From Dehalococcoidales bacterium (GTDB lineage: Bacteria; Chloroflexota; Dehalococcoidia; Dehalococcoidales; UBA2162): DNA of 28,070 bases. Numbering within the stretch: position 1 is the first letter of the stretch; every line of letters starts with the position of its first letter. Made by a program: the position numbers and the translations under genes. Below are positions 15,398 to 23,251 of the stretch, in pieces. The notes beneath the pieces were generated by a model. The model was not told the DNA's origin, searched no databases, and was given only the letters and a program-made list of their open reading frames with translations. The stretch spans positions 1 to 28,070 of the forward strand of contig JAFGCW010000002.1 in the NCBI GenBank assembly GCA_016932435.1, in the 5' to 3' direction.

Positions 15398-16462
15398 ATG
15401 GCTACTCTTATAACCAATACCATAAAAATGATAAAGCCGCTTGATGAAAAAGCGATGGATGAAGCCCGTGCCAGGCAAAATCTCCTCACCAAGCCTGAAG
15501 GCAGTCTCGGCAGACTCGAAGACCTGTCAATTCAGATAGCTGGAATACAGAGAAAAGCGCTACCGGAGATCAATCACCGGGCAGTAATCACAATGGCCGG
15601 AGACCACGGAGTCGTTGCCGAGGGCGTAGGTAACTGGCCACAGGAAGTAACCGCCCAGATGGTGGAAAATTTCCTTATCGGCGGTGCCGGTATCAACATA
15701 ATGGCAAAACAGGTCGGAGCCCGGAATATTATCGTCGATATCGGGGTAGCTACTGAAATGAAGCCAAATCCGAAGTTGATTTCGAGAAAAGTCGCTCCGG
15801 GCACCTGGAATATAGCAATCAGACCGGCAATGACTGCCGAGCAGGCAGTGAAATCTATTGAGACCGGAATCGAAATAGTCAACGATGAGACAGCACGTGG
15901 ACTCGACATTGTCGGCACGGGAGATATGGGTATCGGTAATACCACTGCCAGCAGCGCTATATGTGTGGCCATCACAGGCCGAAATCCTTTCGAGGTAACC
16001 GGCAGAGGTACCGGTATCTCGGATGAACAGTTGAAACACAAGACGGAAATTGTAGAAAAGGCTCTCGCTATAAACAAACCGGACTCATCGCAGCCCCTGG
16101 ATGTCCTGGCTAAAGTGGGAGGTCTGGAAATCGGCGGACTCGCCGGCGTAATGTTAGGATCAGCTGCACAGGGTGTTCCGGTAGTTATCGACGGATTTAT
16201 CTCAGGAGCAGCAGCACTGATAGCTGTCTCTCTGGCGCCACAGCTCAAAGACTACCTCATTGCATCGCATGTATCCGCTGAATCCGGGCATCGTGCCATG
16301 CTCGAGCACATGAAACTCACTCCCCTGCTTGACCTGGGACTACGACTCGGTGAAGGCACTGGCGCCGCACTTGGGATATTCCTGTGCGACACCGCGGTGA
16401 AGGTCCTGTCAGGAATGTCCACCTTTACCGAAGCTGGAGTATCCGAAAGCAGCGAGGAGTAG
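15398..16462 (+). CDS. cobT: Nicotinate-nucleotide--dimethylbenzimidazole phosphoribosyltransferase
   Basis: 354 residues, the family length. CobT activates the lower-ligand base of cobamides, making alpha-ribazole phosphate from nicotinate mononucleotide. Motifs are LTKPEGSLGRLEDL near 30-43, MAGDHGVVAEGV near 66-77, GTGDMGIGNTTASSA around 173-187, and the catalytic glutamate E319 in RLGEGTGAALG. The ATG follows a strong GAAGGAGAT site. It heads a cluster with cobS, cobC and cobU and has its own -10 element. No corrin-ring genes are present in the window, so the cluster fits salvage or remodelling of corrinoids. Confidence 0.96.
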   Translation: MATLITNTIKMIKPLDEKAMDEARARQNLLTKPEGSLGRLEDLSIQIAGIQRKALPEINHRAVITMAGDHGVVAEGVGNWPQEVTAQMVENFLIGGAGINIMAKQVGARNIIVDIGVATEMKPNPKLISRKVAPGTWNIAIRPAMTAEQAVKSIETGIEIVNDETARGLDIVGTGDMGIGNTTASSAICVAITGRNPFEVTGRGTGISDEQLKHKTEIVEKALAINKPDSSQPLDVLAKVGGLEIGGLAGVMLGSAAQGVPVVIDGFISGAAALIAVSLAPQLKDYLIASHVSAESGHRAMLEHMKLTPLLDLGLRLGEGTGAALGIFLCDTAVKVLSGMSTFTEAGVSESSEE

Positions 16463-16465
16463 CTT

Positions 16466-17230
16466 TTGAGTTTTCTTACCGCCCTGAGGTTTCTTACTGT
16501 ATTCCGAATTCCCGGTGGTCGAACCGAAACTGCCGGGGATATGGGACATTCCACTATATGGTTTCCGGTAGTCGGTCTTATCATCGGTACGATTCTTGCC
16601 TTGTTGAACTGGGTTTTCAGCCTTTTTCTTCCGGCGACGGTTACCAGTGGGCTGACGATTGTCCTGCTGGTGGTAATAACGGGCGCAATGCACCTCGATG
16701 GTTTTGCCGATACCTGTGACGGTCTTGCTGGAAACAAACCTGCCGAAGAACGCTGGAAAGTAATGCATGACAGCCGCACCGGCGCGTTCGGCGTTACAGG
16801 ACTAATACTCCTGCTGCTGATCAAGTTCCTTCTTATCAACAGCATCCCGCAAGCAAACATCACCCCCGTGCTGGTAGTAATGCCTGTAATCAGTCGCTGG
16901 GCGATGGTGTACGCGATTGCTATGTATCCGTATGCGCGGAATGAAGGATTGGGGAAAGCATTCAAGGACGGTGTCACTCGCATGCGGTTAATCATCGCAA
17001 CAATAATTACGCTTGGGCTGGCAGTATTCTTGGCATGGTGGGCTGATCTGGACTATTATTATATAACCGCTATCGGTATAATAGCCGTCATCTGGATTCT
17101 GATCGTTGCCGTATCCGAATATTTCAGGCGTAAATTCGCCGGACTTACCGGTGATACCTATGGGGCGATTAACGAATTAGCAGAAACTGGAATGCTGTTG
17201 ATTGCGAGTATTGCCTGCTTTAACGGATAG
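16466..17230 (+). CDS. cobS: Adenosylcobinamide-GDP ribazoletransferase (cobalamin synthase)
   Basis: A 254-residue polytopic membrane protein. CobS joins adenosylcobinamide-GDP and alpha-ribazole (phosphate) in the last steps of nucleotide-loop assembly. The diagnostic acidic motif GAMHLDGFADTCDGLAG (around 72-88) and the HDSRTGAFGVTG motif downstream are both present. The start is TTG at 16466; GAGGAG at the end of cobT lies six bases before it, and the gap to cobT is only three bases. Confidence 0.94.
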   Translation: MSFLTALRFLTVFRIPGGRTETAGDMGHSTIWFPVVGLIIGTILALLNWVFSLFLPATVTSGLTIVLLVVITGAMHLDGFADTCDGLAGNKPAEERWKVMHDSRTGAFGVTGLILLLLIKFLLINSIPQANITPVLVVMPVISRWAMVYAIAMYPYARNEGLGKAFKDGVTRMRLIIATIITLGLAVFLAWWADLDYYYITAIGIIAVIWILIVAVSEYFRRKFAGLTGDTYGAINELAETGMLLIASIACFNG

Positions 17231-17257
17231 CTGGTTTAAACGGAAAAGGAGATTGTA

Positions 17258-17866
17258 TTGGCAAGACTTCTACTGGTAAGACACGGACTGACCGATCATA
17301 ATGTTGACCGCCGCGTCGCCGGATACACAAATGTAGATCTGAATGAAGAAGGTTTCCGTCAGGTAGAGAAATTGAATAAACGCCTGGCCGATGAGAAAAT
17401 AGACGCCGTCTATTCAAGCGATCTCCACCGGGCTGTCGATACGGCAAAAGGCGCCATATCCGGTCGTGATATCGAGATAACGACGTGTTATGAACTCCGG
17501 GAAATGAATTTCGGCGAAGCCGAAGAAATGACCTTCGCAGAACTTAATGAAAAATATCCCGATCTCGCACGGTCGGTAATGAATGTCGATACCGGACTCA
17601 GCTTTCCGGGCGGGGAATCCTTTGCGGACTTCGTTGAAAGAGTACAGGTGTTCCTGAAAATACTCGAAAAATTCAATGAAGATCACACCGTTCTCATCGT
17701 GTCACACGGGGCGACACTTAAAGTAATTGTCTGTGAACTGCTGGGAATCGATCCCAACCACTGGTACCAGATGGGTATCGATAACGCATCGTTAAGCGTT
17801 GTTAATACCTACGGTCACAGGACGATACTTAATTCGTTAAATGACACCTCTTATCTTAACGACTAA
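17258..17866 (+). CDS. cobC: Histidine phosphatase family protein, probable alpha-ribazole phosphatase
   Basis: 202 residues. The phosphohistidine RHG motif is at the N-terminus (LLLVRHGLTDHN), with YSSDLHRAVDTA and the second catalytic His in VSHGATLKVIV downstream. Phosphoglycerate-mutase-like histidine phosphatases are broad, but the position between cobS and the remaining cob genes supports alpha-ribazole-5'-phosphate phosphatase. The start is TTG at 17258 with AAAGGAG upstream. Fructose-2,6-bisphosphatase-like activity is the alternative if context is misleading. Confidence 0.87.
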   Translation: MARLLLVRHGLTDHNVDRRVAGYTNVDLNEEGFRQVEKLNKRLADEKIDAVYSSDLHRAVDTAKGAISGRDIEITTCYELREMNFGEAEEMTFAELNEKYPDLARSVMNVDTGLSFPGGESFADFVERVQVFLKILEKFNEDHTVLIVSHGATLKVIVCELLGIDPNHWYQMGIDNASLSVVNTYGHRTILNSLNDTSYLND

Positions 17867-17876
17867 TAGAACCAAT

Positions 17877-18554
17877 ATGGAGAAAGTATTTACATCATGG
17901 AGCGGCGGTAAAGACGGCTGTTTCGCCTGTTACAAGGCAATGAAAAACGGAATGGACGTCCGTTTCCTGATGAATATGATGGATGAGAATGACGAATGGT
18001 CATGGTTTCACCGCTTCCCTCAGGAAGTTCTGAAACAACAATCGGCGGCTATGGATATACCTCTTTTACACAATCCGTCTACTCTGGATACGTATGAAGA
18101 TGATTTCACCAGGGCTATCACAAAAATGAAGGAAGACGGAGTGGAAGGAGGAGTGTTCGGCGATATAGAAACCGACCATCACCGCAAATGGGTAGAGGAT
18201 ATATGCGCCCGTTCAGGTATTACCGCCCACCTCCCGTTGTGGCGTCTGTCACAGGATGACATTATGAACGACTTCATCGGATTGGGATTCGTCTCGGTCA
18301 TAACAGTCTGTAATAAGGACTACTTCGGCGAGGAGTGGCTGGGAAGAAAGCTGGACCATGAATTCCTCGCCGACATCACTGAGATGCAGAAAACGTCGGA
18401 TGTAACCACCTGTGGAGAAATGGGAGAATTCCATACTCTTGTCATAGACGGCCCGATTTTCAACAAACGTATCGAGATACAGGAAACGGAAAACCGGTAT
18501 AACAACGGCTACTGGTTCCTTGAAATACAGAAAAGCGAACTAAAAGGTAAATAA
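17877..18554 (+). CDS. Dph6-like PP-loop ATPase (diphthine--ammonia ligase family) in the cob operon
   Basis: 225 residues from the ATG at 17877; an upstream in-frame ATG inside cobC is less likely. The PP-loop SGGKDG (around 9-14) adenylates a carboxylate or similar group. The C-terminal GEMGEFHTLVIDGPIF matches the conserved GExGEFHT block of the diphthamide synthetase family (PF01902/COG2102). Bacteria have no diphthamide on EF-G, so the diphthine role cannot apply here. Its place between cobC, a methyltransferase and cobU suggests an ATP-dependent amidation or ligation linked to corrinoids or the lower ligand, which is inference only. It is 10 bases from cobC and 12 from the next gene. 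Confidence 0.85.
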   Translation: MEKVFTSWSGGKDGCFACYKAMKNGMDVRFLMNMMDENDEWSWFHRFPQEVLKQQSAAMDIPLLHNPSTLDTYEDDFTRAITKMKEDGVEGGVFGDIETDHHRKWVEDICARSGITAHLPLWRLSQDDIMNDFIGLGFVSVITVCNKDYFGEEWLGRKLDHEFLADITEMQKTSDVTTCGEMGEFHTLVIDGPIFNKRIEIQETENRYNNGYWFLEIQKSELKGK

Positions 18555-18566
18555 GCAGAAAAGAGA

Positions 18567-19232
18567 ATGGTTGAACCTAAGAAAATAGTTACGGAAGGAT
18601 ATGACGGGATTGCCCTGGAATACCTCGAACTCGTAAAATCTATTGGGTCAACAATCCGGACTAAATACCTGGAAATGCTTATCGTTCTACTCTCACCCGG
18701 TGCTACGATTCTCGAACTCGGCTGCGGTGCCGGAATACCCATGACCAGACGACTGATTGATGAAGGTTTCAAGGTTACTGGAGTAGATATTTCCCCCGAA
18801 CAACTGGCGCTCGCTGAGAAAAACGTCCCGGAAGCTAATCTGATCCTGGGCGATATGACCACACTCGAGTTCGATGATAACTCCTGCGATGCCGTAACAG
18901 CGTTTTACTCGATTACTCATATTCCCCGTGCTGAACATCCCGACATGATAAATTCGATATTCAAAATACTGAAACCCGGAGGGATACTCGTAGCCAATCT
19001 TGGGAAAGATGATTTACCGGATTCAGTGGAAGACGACTGGCTTGGAAAGCCGATGTTCTTCAGTCATTACGATGCCGATACCAGTGAGGAGATAATCCGC
19101 AAGACAGGATTTGAGATAGTAAGCGCCGATGACGAACCGGAAATGGAGTACGACCATCCAATCTGCTTCCGCTGGTTCGTCGCTCGGAAACCTGATACCA
19201 ATCAACAGAATGCAGGAGGTAACCAGAATTAA
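18567..19232 (+). CDS. Class I SAM-dependent methyltransferase
   Basis: 221 residues. Motif I (ILELGCGAGIPMTRRL) and the acidic motif II (VTGVDISPEQLALA) form the SAM site; ILGDMTTLEFDDNSCDAVTAFYSITHIP and LKPGGILVANLG are the later family motifs. The substrate is unknown. Its end overlaps the likely cobU start and it lies in line with the cob genes, so it may act on a corrinoid, a lower-ligand base or an intermediate, or may simply be co-transcribed. The ATG at 18567 has only a weak AGAGA upstream. Confidence 0.85.
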   Translation: MVEPKKIVTEGYDGIALEYLELVKSIGSTIRTKYLEMLIVLLSPGATILELGCGAGIPMTRRLIDEGFKVTGVDISPEQLALAEKNVPEANLILGDMTTLEFDDNSCDAVTAFYSITHIPRAEHPDMINSIFKILKPGGILVANLGKDDLPDSVEDDWLGKPMFFSHYDADTSEEIIRKTGFEIVSADDEPEMEYDHPICFRWFVARKPDTNQQNAGGNQN

Positions 19233-19761
19233 TATCCTTATCACTGGCGGCGCAAGAAGCGGTAAGAGCAGCTATGCTCAGACTCTCGCGGAGAAATCCG
19301 GAGAAAAAGTGCTTTTCGTCGCTACTGCTGAGGCGCGAGATGATGAAATGCGGCGGCGTATCGAAACTCATAAAGCCAATCGGCCTGCTTCATGGACCAC
19401 TCTGGAAACGCCGACCAAAGTCGGTAAAAATATCCGTGATCACATGGGTGATAATAAGGTTATAGTCCTCGATTGTATCACCCTCCTTGTTAACGCCATT
19501 TTCAACGAGTTCGGTGAAAACCTTGATGAAAAAAAGACAGAAGAAGCTGTCGTAAAAGAGATAGAGGAACTTATCGACTGTATGAAAAGTCCGGACAGGG
19601 ATTTTATCATCGTTACCAATGAGGTAGGTCTCGGCCTCGTCCCGGCAAACGAAGCCGGTCGGTTTTACCGCGATATTCTCGGTAAAGCCAACGCCATGCT
19701 TGCCGCCGCCTGCGACGAGGTATACCTCATGGTCTCCGGTTTACCGGTAAAAATAAAATAG
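19210..19761 (+). CDS. cobU: Adenosylcobinamide kinase / adenosylcobinamide-phosphate guanylyltransferase
   Basis: About 183 residues. CobU phosphorylates adenosylcobinamide and then guanylylates it. Visible are the P-loop ITGGARSGKSSYAQ, the ETHKANRPASW block containing the conserved His and Arg, VLDCITLLVNAIF, and the family C-terminus VTNEVGLGLVPANEAGRFYRD with LGKANAMLAAACDEVYLMVSGLP. The start is uncertain: ATG at 19210 overlaps the methyltransferase by 23 bases, while an excellent AGGAGG at 19214-19219 points instead to an ATT codon at 19228. Longer in-frame starts upstream run deep into the methyltransferase and are unlikely. Confidence 0.92.
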   Translation: MQEVTRINILITGGARSGKSSYAQTLAEKSGEKVLFVATAEARDDEMRRRIETHKANRPASWTTLETPTKVGKNIRDHMGDNKVIVLDCITLLVNAIFNEFGENLDEKKTEEAVVKEIEELIDCMKSPDRDFIIVTNEVGLGLVPANEAGRFYRDILGKANAMLAAACDEVYLMVSGLPVKIK

Positions 19762-19860
19762 TCATGTTAATCTGATTTCACGCGTCCCTCCCCTGCTCCT
19801 TATCAACTCAAGCAAAAATTCTGTATCATAAAACTAAGCATTTCTAGCTGAGAAGCCTAT

Positions 19861-19904
19861 TTACGAGAGACCCTCTTTCCAGTTGGAGAGGGGGTCTCTC
19901 GTAA
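19861..19904. repeat. Long near-perfect hairpin between cobU and tmk
   Basis: A 20-bp stem with two G-U wobbles when read on the plus-strand RNA; the outer 13 bp (TTACGAGAGACCC / GGGTCTCTCGTAA) are perfect and the loop is AGTT. There is no T-tract, so it may be a mobile palindrome or an RNA-stabilising end rather than a classic terminator for the cob operon. Confidence 0.7.
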
Positions 19905-19986
19905 CCGGGGAAGAGGATAAAGAATCTTTTACTGCTATACATTTCACGTGATAAACTAAACAGTAATCTAATTTATAAGGAAATAG

Positions 19987-20607
19987 ATGTCTCTGTTCAT
20001 CACTTTCGAAGGTGAAGAAGGAAGCGGAAAGTCCTACCAGGCAGAAGAACTCCACCGGTGGCTCTCTACGCAGAGGATCCCGGTTGTTCTTACTCATGAG
20101 CCCGGTGGTACGGAACTCGGTGAAAAAATATCATATCTCGTGAAATGGGCACAGGAGACGGACATATCTCCCATGACCGAACTCCTGCTCTTCAACGCAT
20201 CCCGTGCTCAGCATGTTAACGATGTCATTCGTCCCGCCCTCGATGGAGGCAAGGTAGTCATCTGCGACCGGTTCGATGATTCCACCACCGCTTACCAGAG
20301 TTATGGACGCGGTCTCAACCTTGATATGGTGAAACAGGTAAACAATACAGCCGCCGGAGGACTTCGCCCCGACTTGACCATCCTCCTGGATATCTCTATT
20401 GAAGACGGTCTCGCCCGGAAAAGTGGTGAAAAACTCGACCGTTTCGAGCAGGAAGATATAGAATTCCATAAAAGAGTCCGGGAAGGCTACCTGAAGCTGG
20501 CTGCTAAAGAACCCGAACGCTGGCTGGTCGTCAATGCAATGCAGTCCCGCGAAGAGATACGCAATAGTATCCGTGAAAGAGTACAGACGCTTCTTCATCC
20601 TGCCTAA
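19987..20607 (+). CDS. tmk: Thymidylate kinase
   Basis: 206 residues. The P-loop is GEEGSGKSYQ near 9-18 (family usual GxxGxGKTTQ, here with Ser-Tyr in place of Thr-Thr). The DR(Y/F) motif appears as CDRFDDSTTAYQSYGRGL, and the lid region is RKSGEKLDRFEQEDIEFHKRVREGY. HEPGGTELGEKI is the characteristic dTMP-binding block. It phosphorylates dTMP to dTDP. The ATG is preceded by AAGGAAATAG. It stands alone between palindrome-rich spacers. Confidence 0.94.
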   Translation: MSLFITFEGEEGSGKSYQAEELHRWLSTQRIPVVLTHEPGGTELGEKISYLVKWAQETDISPMTELLLFNASRAQHVNDVIRPALDGGKVVICDRFDDSTTAYQSYGRGLNLDMVKQVNNTAAGGLRPDLTILLDISIEDGLARKSGEKLDRFEQEDIEFHKRVREGYLKLAAKEPERWLVVNAMQSREEIRNSIRERVQTLLHPA

Positions 20608-20639
20608 GAGAAATTGACTTAATTCAGAATATACGGTAC

Positions 20640-20662
20640 TTCTCCCTTTCCGAAAGGGAGAA
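20640..20662. repeat. Palindromic hairpin after tmk
   Basis: TTCTCCCTT / AAGGGAGAA stem with a five-base loop. It lies about 30 bases after the tmk stop and resembles common dispersed intergenic palindromes. Confidence 0.55.
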
Positions 20663-20699
20663 TGAGAAGTATTAAATAATATATTCAAATCCCTCTTAA

Positions 20700-20720
20700 T
20701 CCCCCTTTATCAAAGGGGGA
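20700..20720. repeat. Second palindromic hairpin in the tmk downstream spacer
   Basis: TCCCCCTTT-ATC-AAAGGGGGA, a perfect 9-bp stem followed by AAAAG and preceded by AAATCCCTCTTAA. I recognise this as a widely dispersed bacterial repeat type. Together with the 20640 hairpin it fills most of the 311-base spacer; the remainder to 20918 shows no gene. Confidence 0.55.
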
Positions 20721-20918
20721 AAAGCCACAGCTATTCTCATTAACCATAGCAGATACCCGATATATCGTTTATTGGACTTGTTCAGGCATGCTGTAGTACA
20801 ATATTTCCAATCTTGAGTTATGGTTTCCACTCTTCACTTTCCAGCTTGATTCCTATTCATTCAAGAACAGTTTACAGGTGGAGTGTGTGATAACCTGAGT
20901 GGAAAGGATAATTCCCGA

Positions 20919-22391
20919 ATGGAACATTTCGAATCATTATTTTATCCGAAGAGCGTTGCCGTGGTAGGCGCCTCCAACGCACTTGAAAAATGGGGTGCCG
21001 GTGTGTTCAGCAGTGTCCTGAGAACGTCCCATGTAGAGAAATTATATCCGGTTAATAACAGAACGGATGAGGTACAGGGAGTGAAAACCTACCCTTCCGT
21101 TAGGGATCTGCCGGAACCGGTGGATTTCGTGGCAATCGTAGTTCCTTTCAATTCCGTACTCGATGTCGTAAAGGATTGTGTTGCCCGGGGTGTAAAATCC
21201 GCCCTGGTAATCACTGCAGGACTTGGGGAAACCGGACCGGAAGGGGCGAAATTACAGGCAGAGATCGTCAAGACAGCCCGCGAAGGAGGTCTTCGCCTGG
21301 TAGGACCCAACTGTATGGGGCATTTCAATACAGCCAACAGCTTTTCGACTGCCCGTGGCGGAGGAGCGTCGATGGAGAAGGGCAATATCGGCGTGATTTC
21401 AGAGAGCGGCGGCTTTGCCGGCCATATCCTGCAGTGCGGTACCGAGATGGGTGTTGGATTCAGTAAATTCGTCAGTACCGGTAATGAAGCCGACCTTCAT
21501 TTCGAAGACTTTTTCGAATATTACGCCCAGGATGATGATACGAAGGTAATCACCGCTTATATCGAAGGACTGAGAGAAGGCCCGCGCTTTTTTAAAATCG
21601 CCCGTGAAATAACGAAAACCAAGCCGGTAGTCGTGGTAAAAGTTGGCAGGACCAGAGCGGGAGAAAGAGCTGCCAAGTCCCATACCAGCGCTATCGCCGG
21701 CTCGGATAACGTCTATGACGCGATGTTCAAGCAATCGGGCGTGATAAGAGTAGACGAGGTTGAAGAACTGTTCGACGTGGCTTCCGGTCTGCTTCATATG
21801 CCCATACCGAGAGGGAAACGGGTCGCCATTCTTACCTTCGGCGGCGGTTTCGGCTGCGTCACCGCCGATGCCTGTGAAAGACTCGGCCTGGAAGTGGCAG
21901 AATTGTCGCCGCACACCATCGAAGCGCTGAACCAGGTCCTGCCGGAACGCTGGCCGCACGCCAATCCGGTGGATATGGTAGGCTTCGGTGAGGTTACTTA
22001 TCCCTGCCTGTGGCCGCTTATCGAAGACGATAATATAGACTCAGTGATAGTCATCGGCGGAATCGGCCAGATGGGTATGATGAGACGGATGGCACGGTTC
22101 AGGCGCGACTCGTTCGAAGAGCAGGACGCTCCGCCTTCATTCCTGGAACAGGCTGAAGAAGCCATCAGAGCCAGGGAGGAAGAGGAAAAGAAGAACCTGG
22201 CCAGATTATATGACTATATGGCTAAATATAAGAAACCGGTCGTCACCTTCAACAGGCACGCTTCCCAGATGAAGGATGTACCTGTCTTTAATGAATTGAA
22301 AGAGAATGGTATTATGATATACCCGACTCCCGAAAGAGCCGCCAAGGTGTTATCTCACCTGGCAGCGTATGGTGAGTACCTCAAATCATAA
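20919..22391 (+). CDS. CoA-binding protein of the NDP-forming acyl-CoA synthetase (succinyl-CoA synthetase alpha-like) family
   Basis: 490 residues from ATG 20919 (MEHFESLFYPKSVAVVGAS, the usual family start; an in-frame GTG at 20883 is possible). An N-terminal Rossmann CoA-binding domain (VAVVGASN ... VTAGLGETGPEG, GPNCMGHFNT) is followed by a ligase-CoA domain with the phosphorylatable histidine H255 in KSHTSAIAGSD and a second ligase-like domain (ILTFGGGFGCVTADACERLGLEV). The ATP-grasp (beta) part of ADP-forming acetyl-CoA synthetase is missing from this protein, and no beta subunit lies nearby. A charged helical insert around 405-435 (EEAIRAREEEEKKN) is unusual. Acyl-CoA/ATP interconversion is likely if a beta subunit is encoded elsewhere. 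It is 23 bases upstream of the transketolase genes. Confidence 0.88.
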   Translation: MEHFESLFYPKSVAVVGASNALEKWGAGVFSSVLRTSHVEKLYPVNNRTDEVQGVKTYPSVRDLPEPVDFVAIVVPFNSVLDVVKDCVARGVKSALVITAGLGETGPEGAKLQAEIVKTAREGGLRLVGPNCMGHFNTANSFSTARGGGASMEKGNIGVISESGGFAGHILQCGTEMGVGFSKFVSTGNEADLHFEDFFEYYAQDDDTKVITAYIEGLREGPRFFKIAREITKTKPVVVVKVGRTRAGERAAKSHTSAIAGSDNVYDAMFKQSGVIRVDEVEELFDVASGLLHMPIPRGKRVAILTFGGGFGCVTADACERLGLEVAELSPHTIEALNQVLPERWPHANPVDMVGFGEVTYPCLWPLIEDDNIDSVIVIGGIGQMGMMRRMARFRRDSFEEQDAPPSFLEQAEEAIRAREEEEKKNLARLYDYMAKYKKPVVTFNRHASQMKDVPVFNELKENGIMIYPTPERAAKVLSHLAAYGEYLKS

Positions 22392-22414
22392 TTTCCATAG
22401 TAAAGGACAGGCTT

Positions 22415-23251
22415 ATGACAATAATAAAAGCAACAAAGCTGGAATCAGTCGATGAACTGGAAGCAATGGCGAAAAAGTTACGCCGTCATATCATCGAGAT
22501 GATAGGTCGCGCTGGCAGCGGTCATCCCGGCGGTTCTCTTTCGGCTGCGGATATCGTGACCTGCCTCTATTTCAATGTACTCCGGCACGATCCCGTTAAC
22601 CCGAAATGGCTGGACAGGGACAGGTTTATCCTGAGCAAAGGACACGCCGCGCCTGTCCTTTACTCGGCACTGGCTGAAACCGGATATATTCACATGGAAG
22701 AACTGACCACTCTCAGGAAGCTGAACAGTACCCTGCAGGGTCATGCTGACAGCCATCATACCAACGGAGTGGAACTCACCGCCGGTTCACTCGGACAGGG
22801 TCTTTCTTTTTCCATTGGCGTCGCTCTGGCCGGTCGCCTCAGTTCGAAAACCTACCGGGTATATACCTTGCTTGGCGATGGTGAATGCGATGAAGGCCAG
22901 GTCTGGGAAGCTGCCATGTCGGCTGCCCATTTCAAGGTGGTTAACCTGACTGCGATCATCGACAATAACGGACTCCAGATAGACGGTTGGAATAAAGATG
23001 TGATGAACCTTGATCCTTTCAATGACAAGTGGAAAGCCTTCGGCTGGCACGTCATCGATGTGGACGGTCATAACATCCCGCAGCTTCTCGAAGCATTCAA
23101 GGAAGCACAGTCTGTAAAGGGAAAACCATCGGTGATTATCGCCCATACCATCAAGGGTAAGGGAGTCAGCTTCATGGAGAACCAGGCTGGTTTCCACGGC
23201 AAGGCACCCGACGCCGAACAGGTGAAAATCGCCCTGGAGGAGTTGAAATAA
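22415..23251 (+). CDS. Transketolase, N-terminal (TPP-binding) subunit
   Basis: 278 residues, the usual size of the N-terminal half in organisms with split transketolase. Motifs: GRAGSGHPGGSLSAADIV, FILSKGHAAPVLYSALAE, and the thiamine diphosphate/Mg motif GDGECDEGQVWEAAMSAAHFK with DNNGLQIDG. With its partner it transfers two-carbon ketol units between sugar phosphates in the non-oxidative pentose phosphate pathway. The stop codon shares a base with the next gene's ATG (TAATG), implying coupled synthesis of the two subunits. Confidence 0.94.
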   Translation: MTIIKATKLESVDELEAMAKKLRRHIIEMIGRAGSGHPGGSLSAADIVTCLYFNVLRHDPVNPKWLDRDRFILSKGHAAPVLYSALAETGYIHMEELTTLRKLNSTLQGHADSHHTNGVELTAGSLGQGLSFSIGVALAGRLSSKTYRVYTLLGDGECDEGQVWEAAMSAAHFKVVNLTAIIDNNGLQIDGWNKDVMNLDPFNDKWKAFGWHVIDVDGHNIPQLLEAFKEAQSVKGKPSVIIAHTIKGKGVSFMENQAGFHGKAPDAEQVKIALEELK

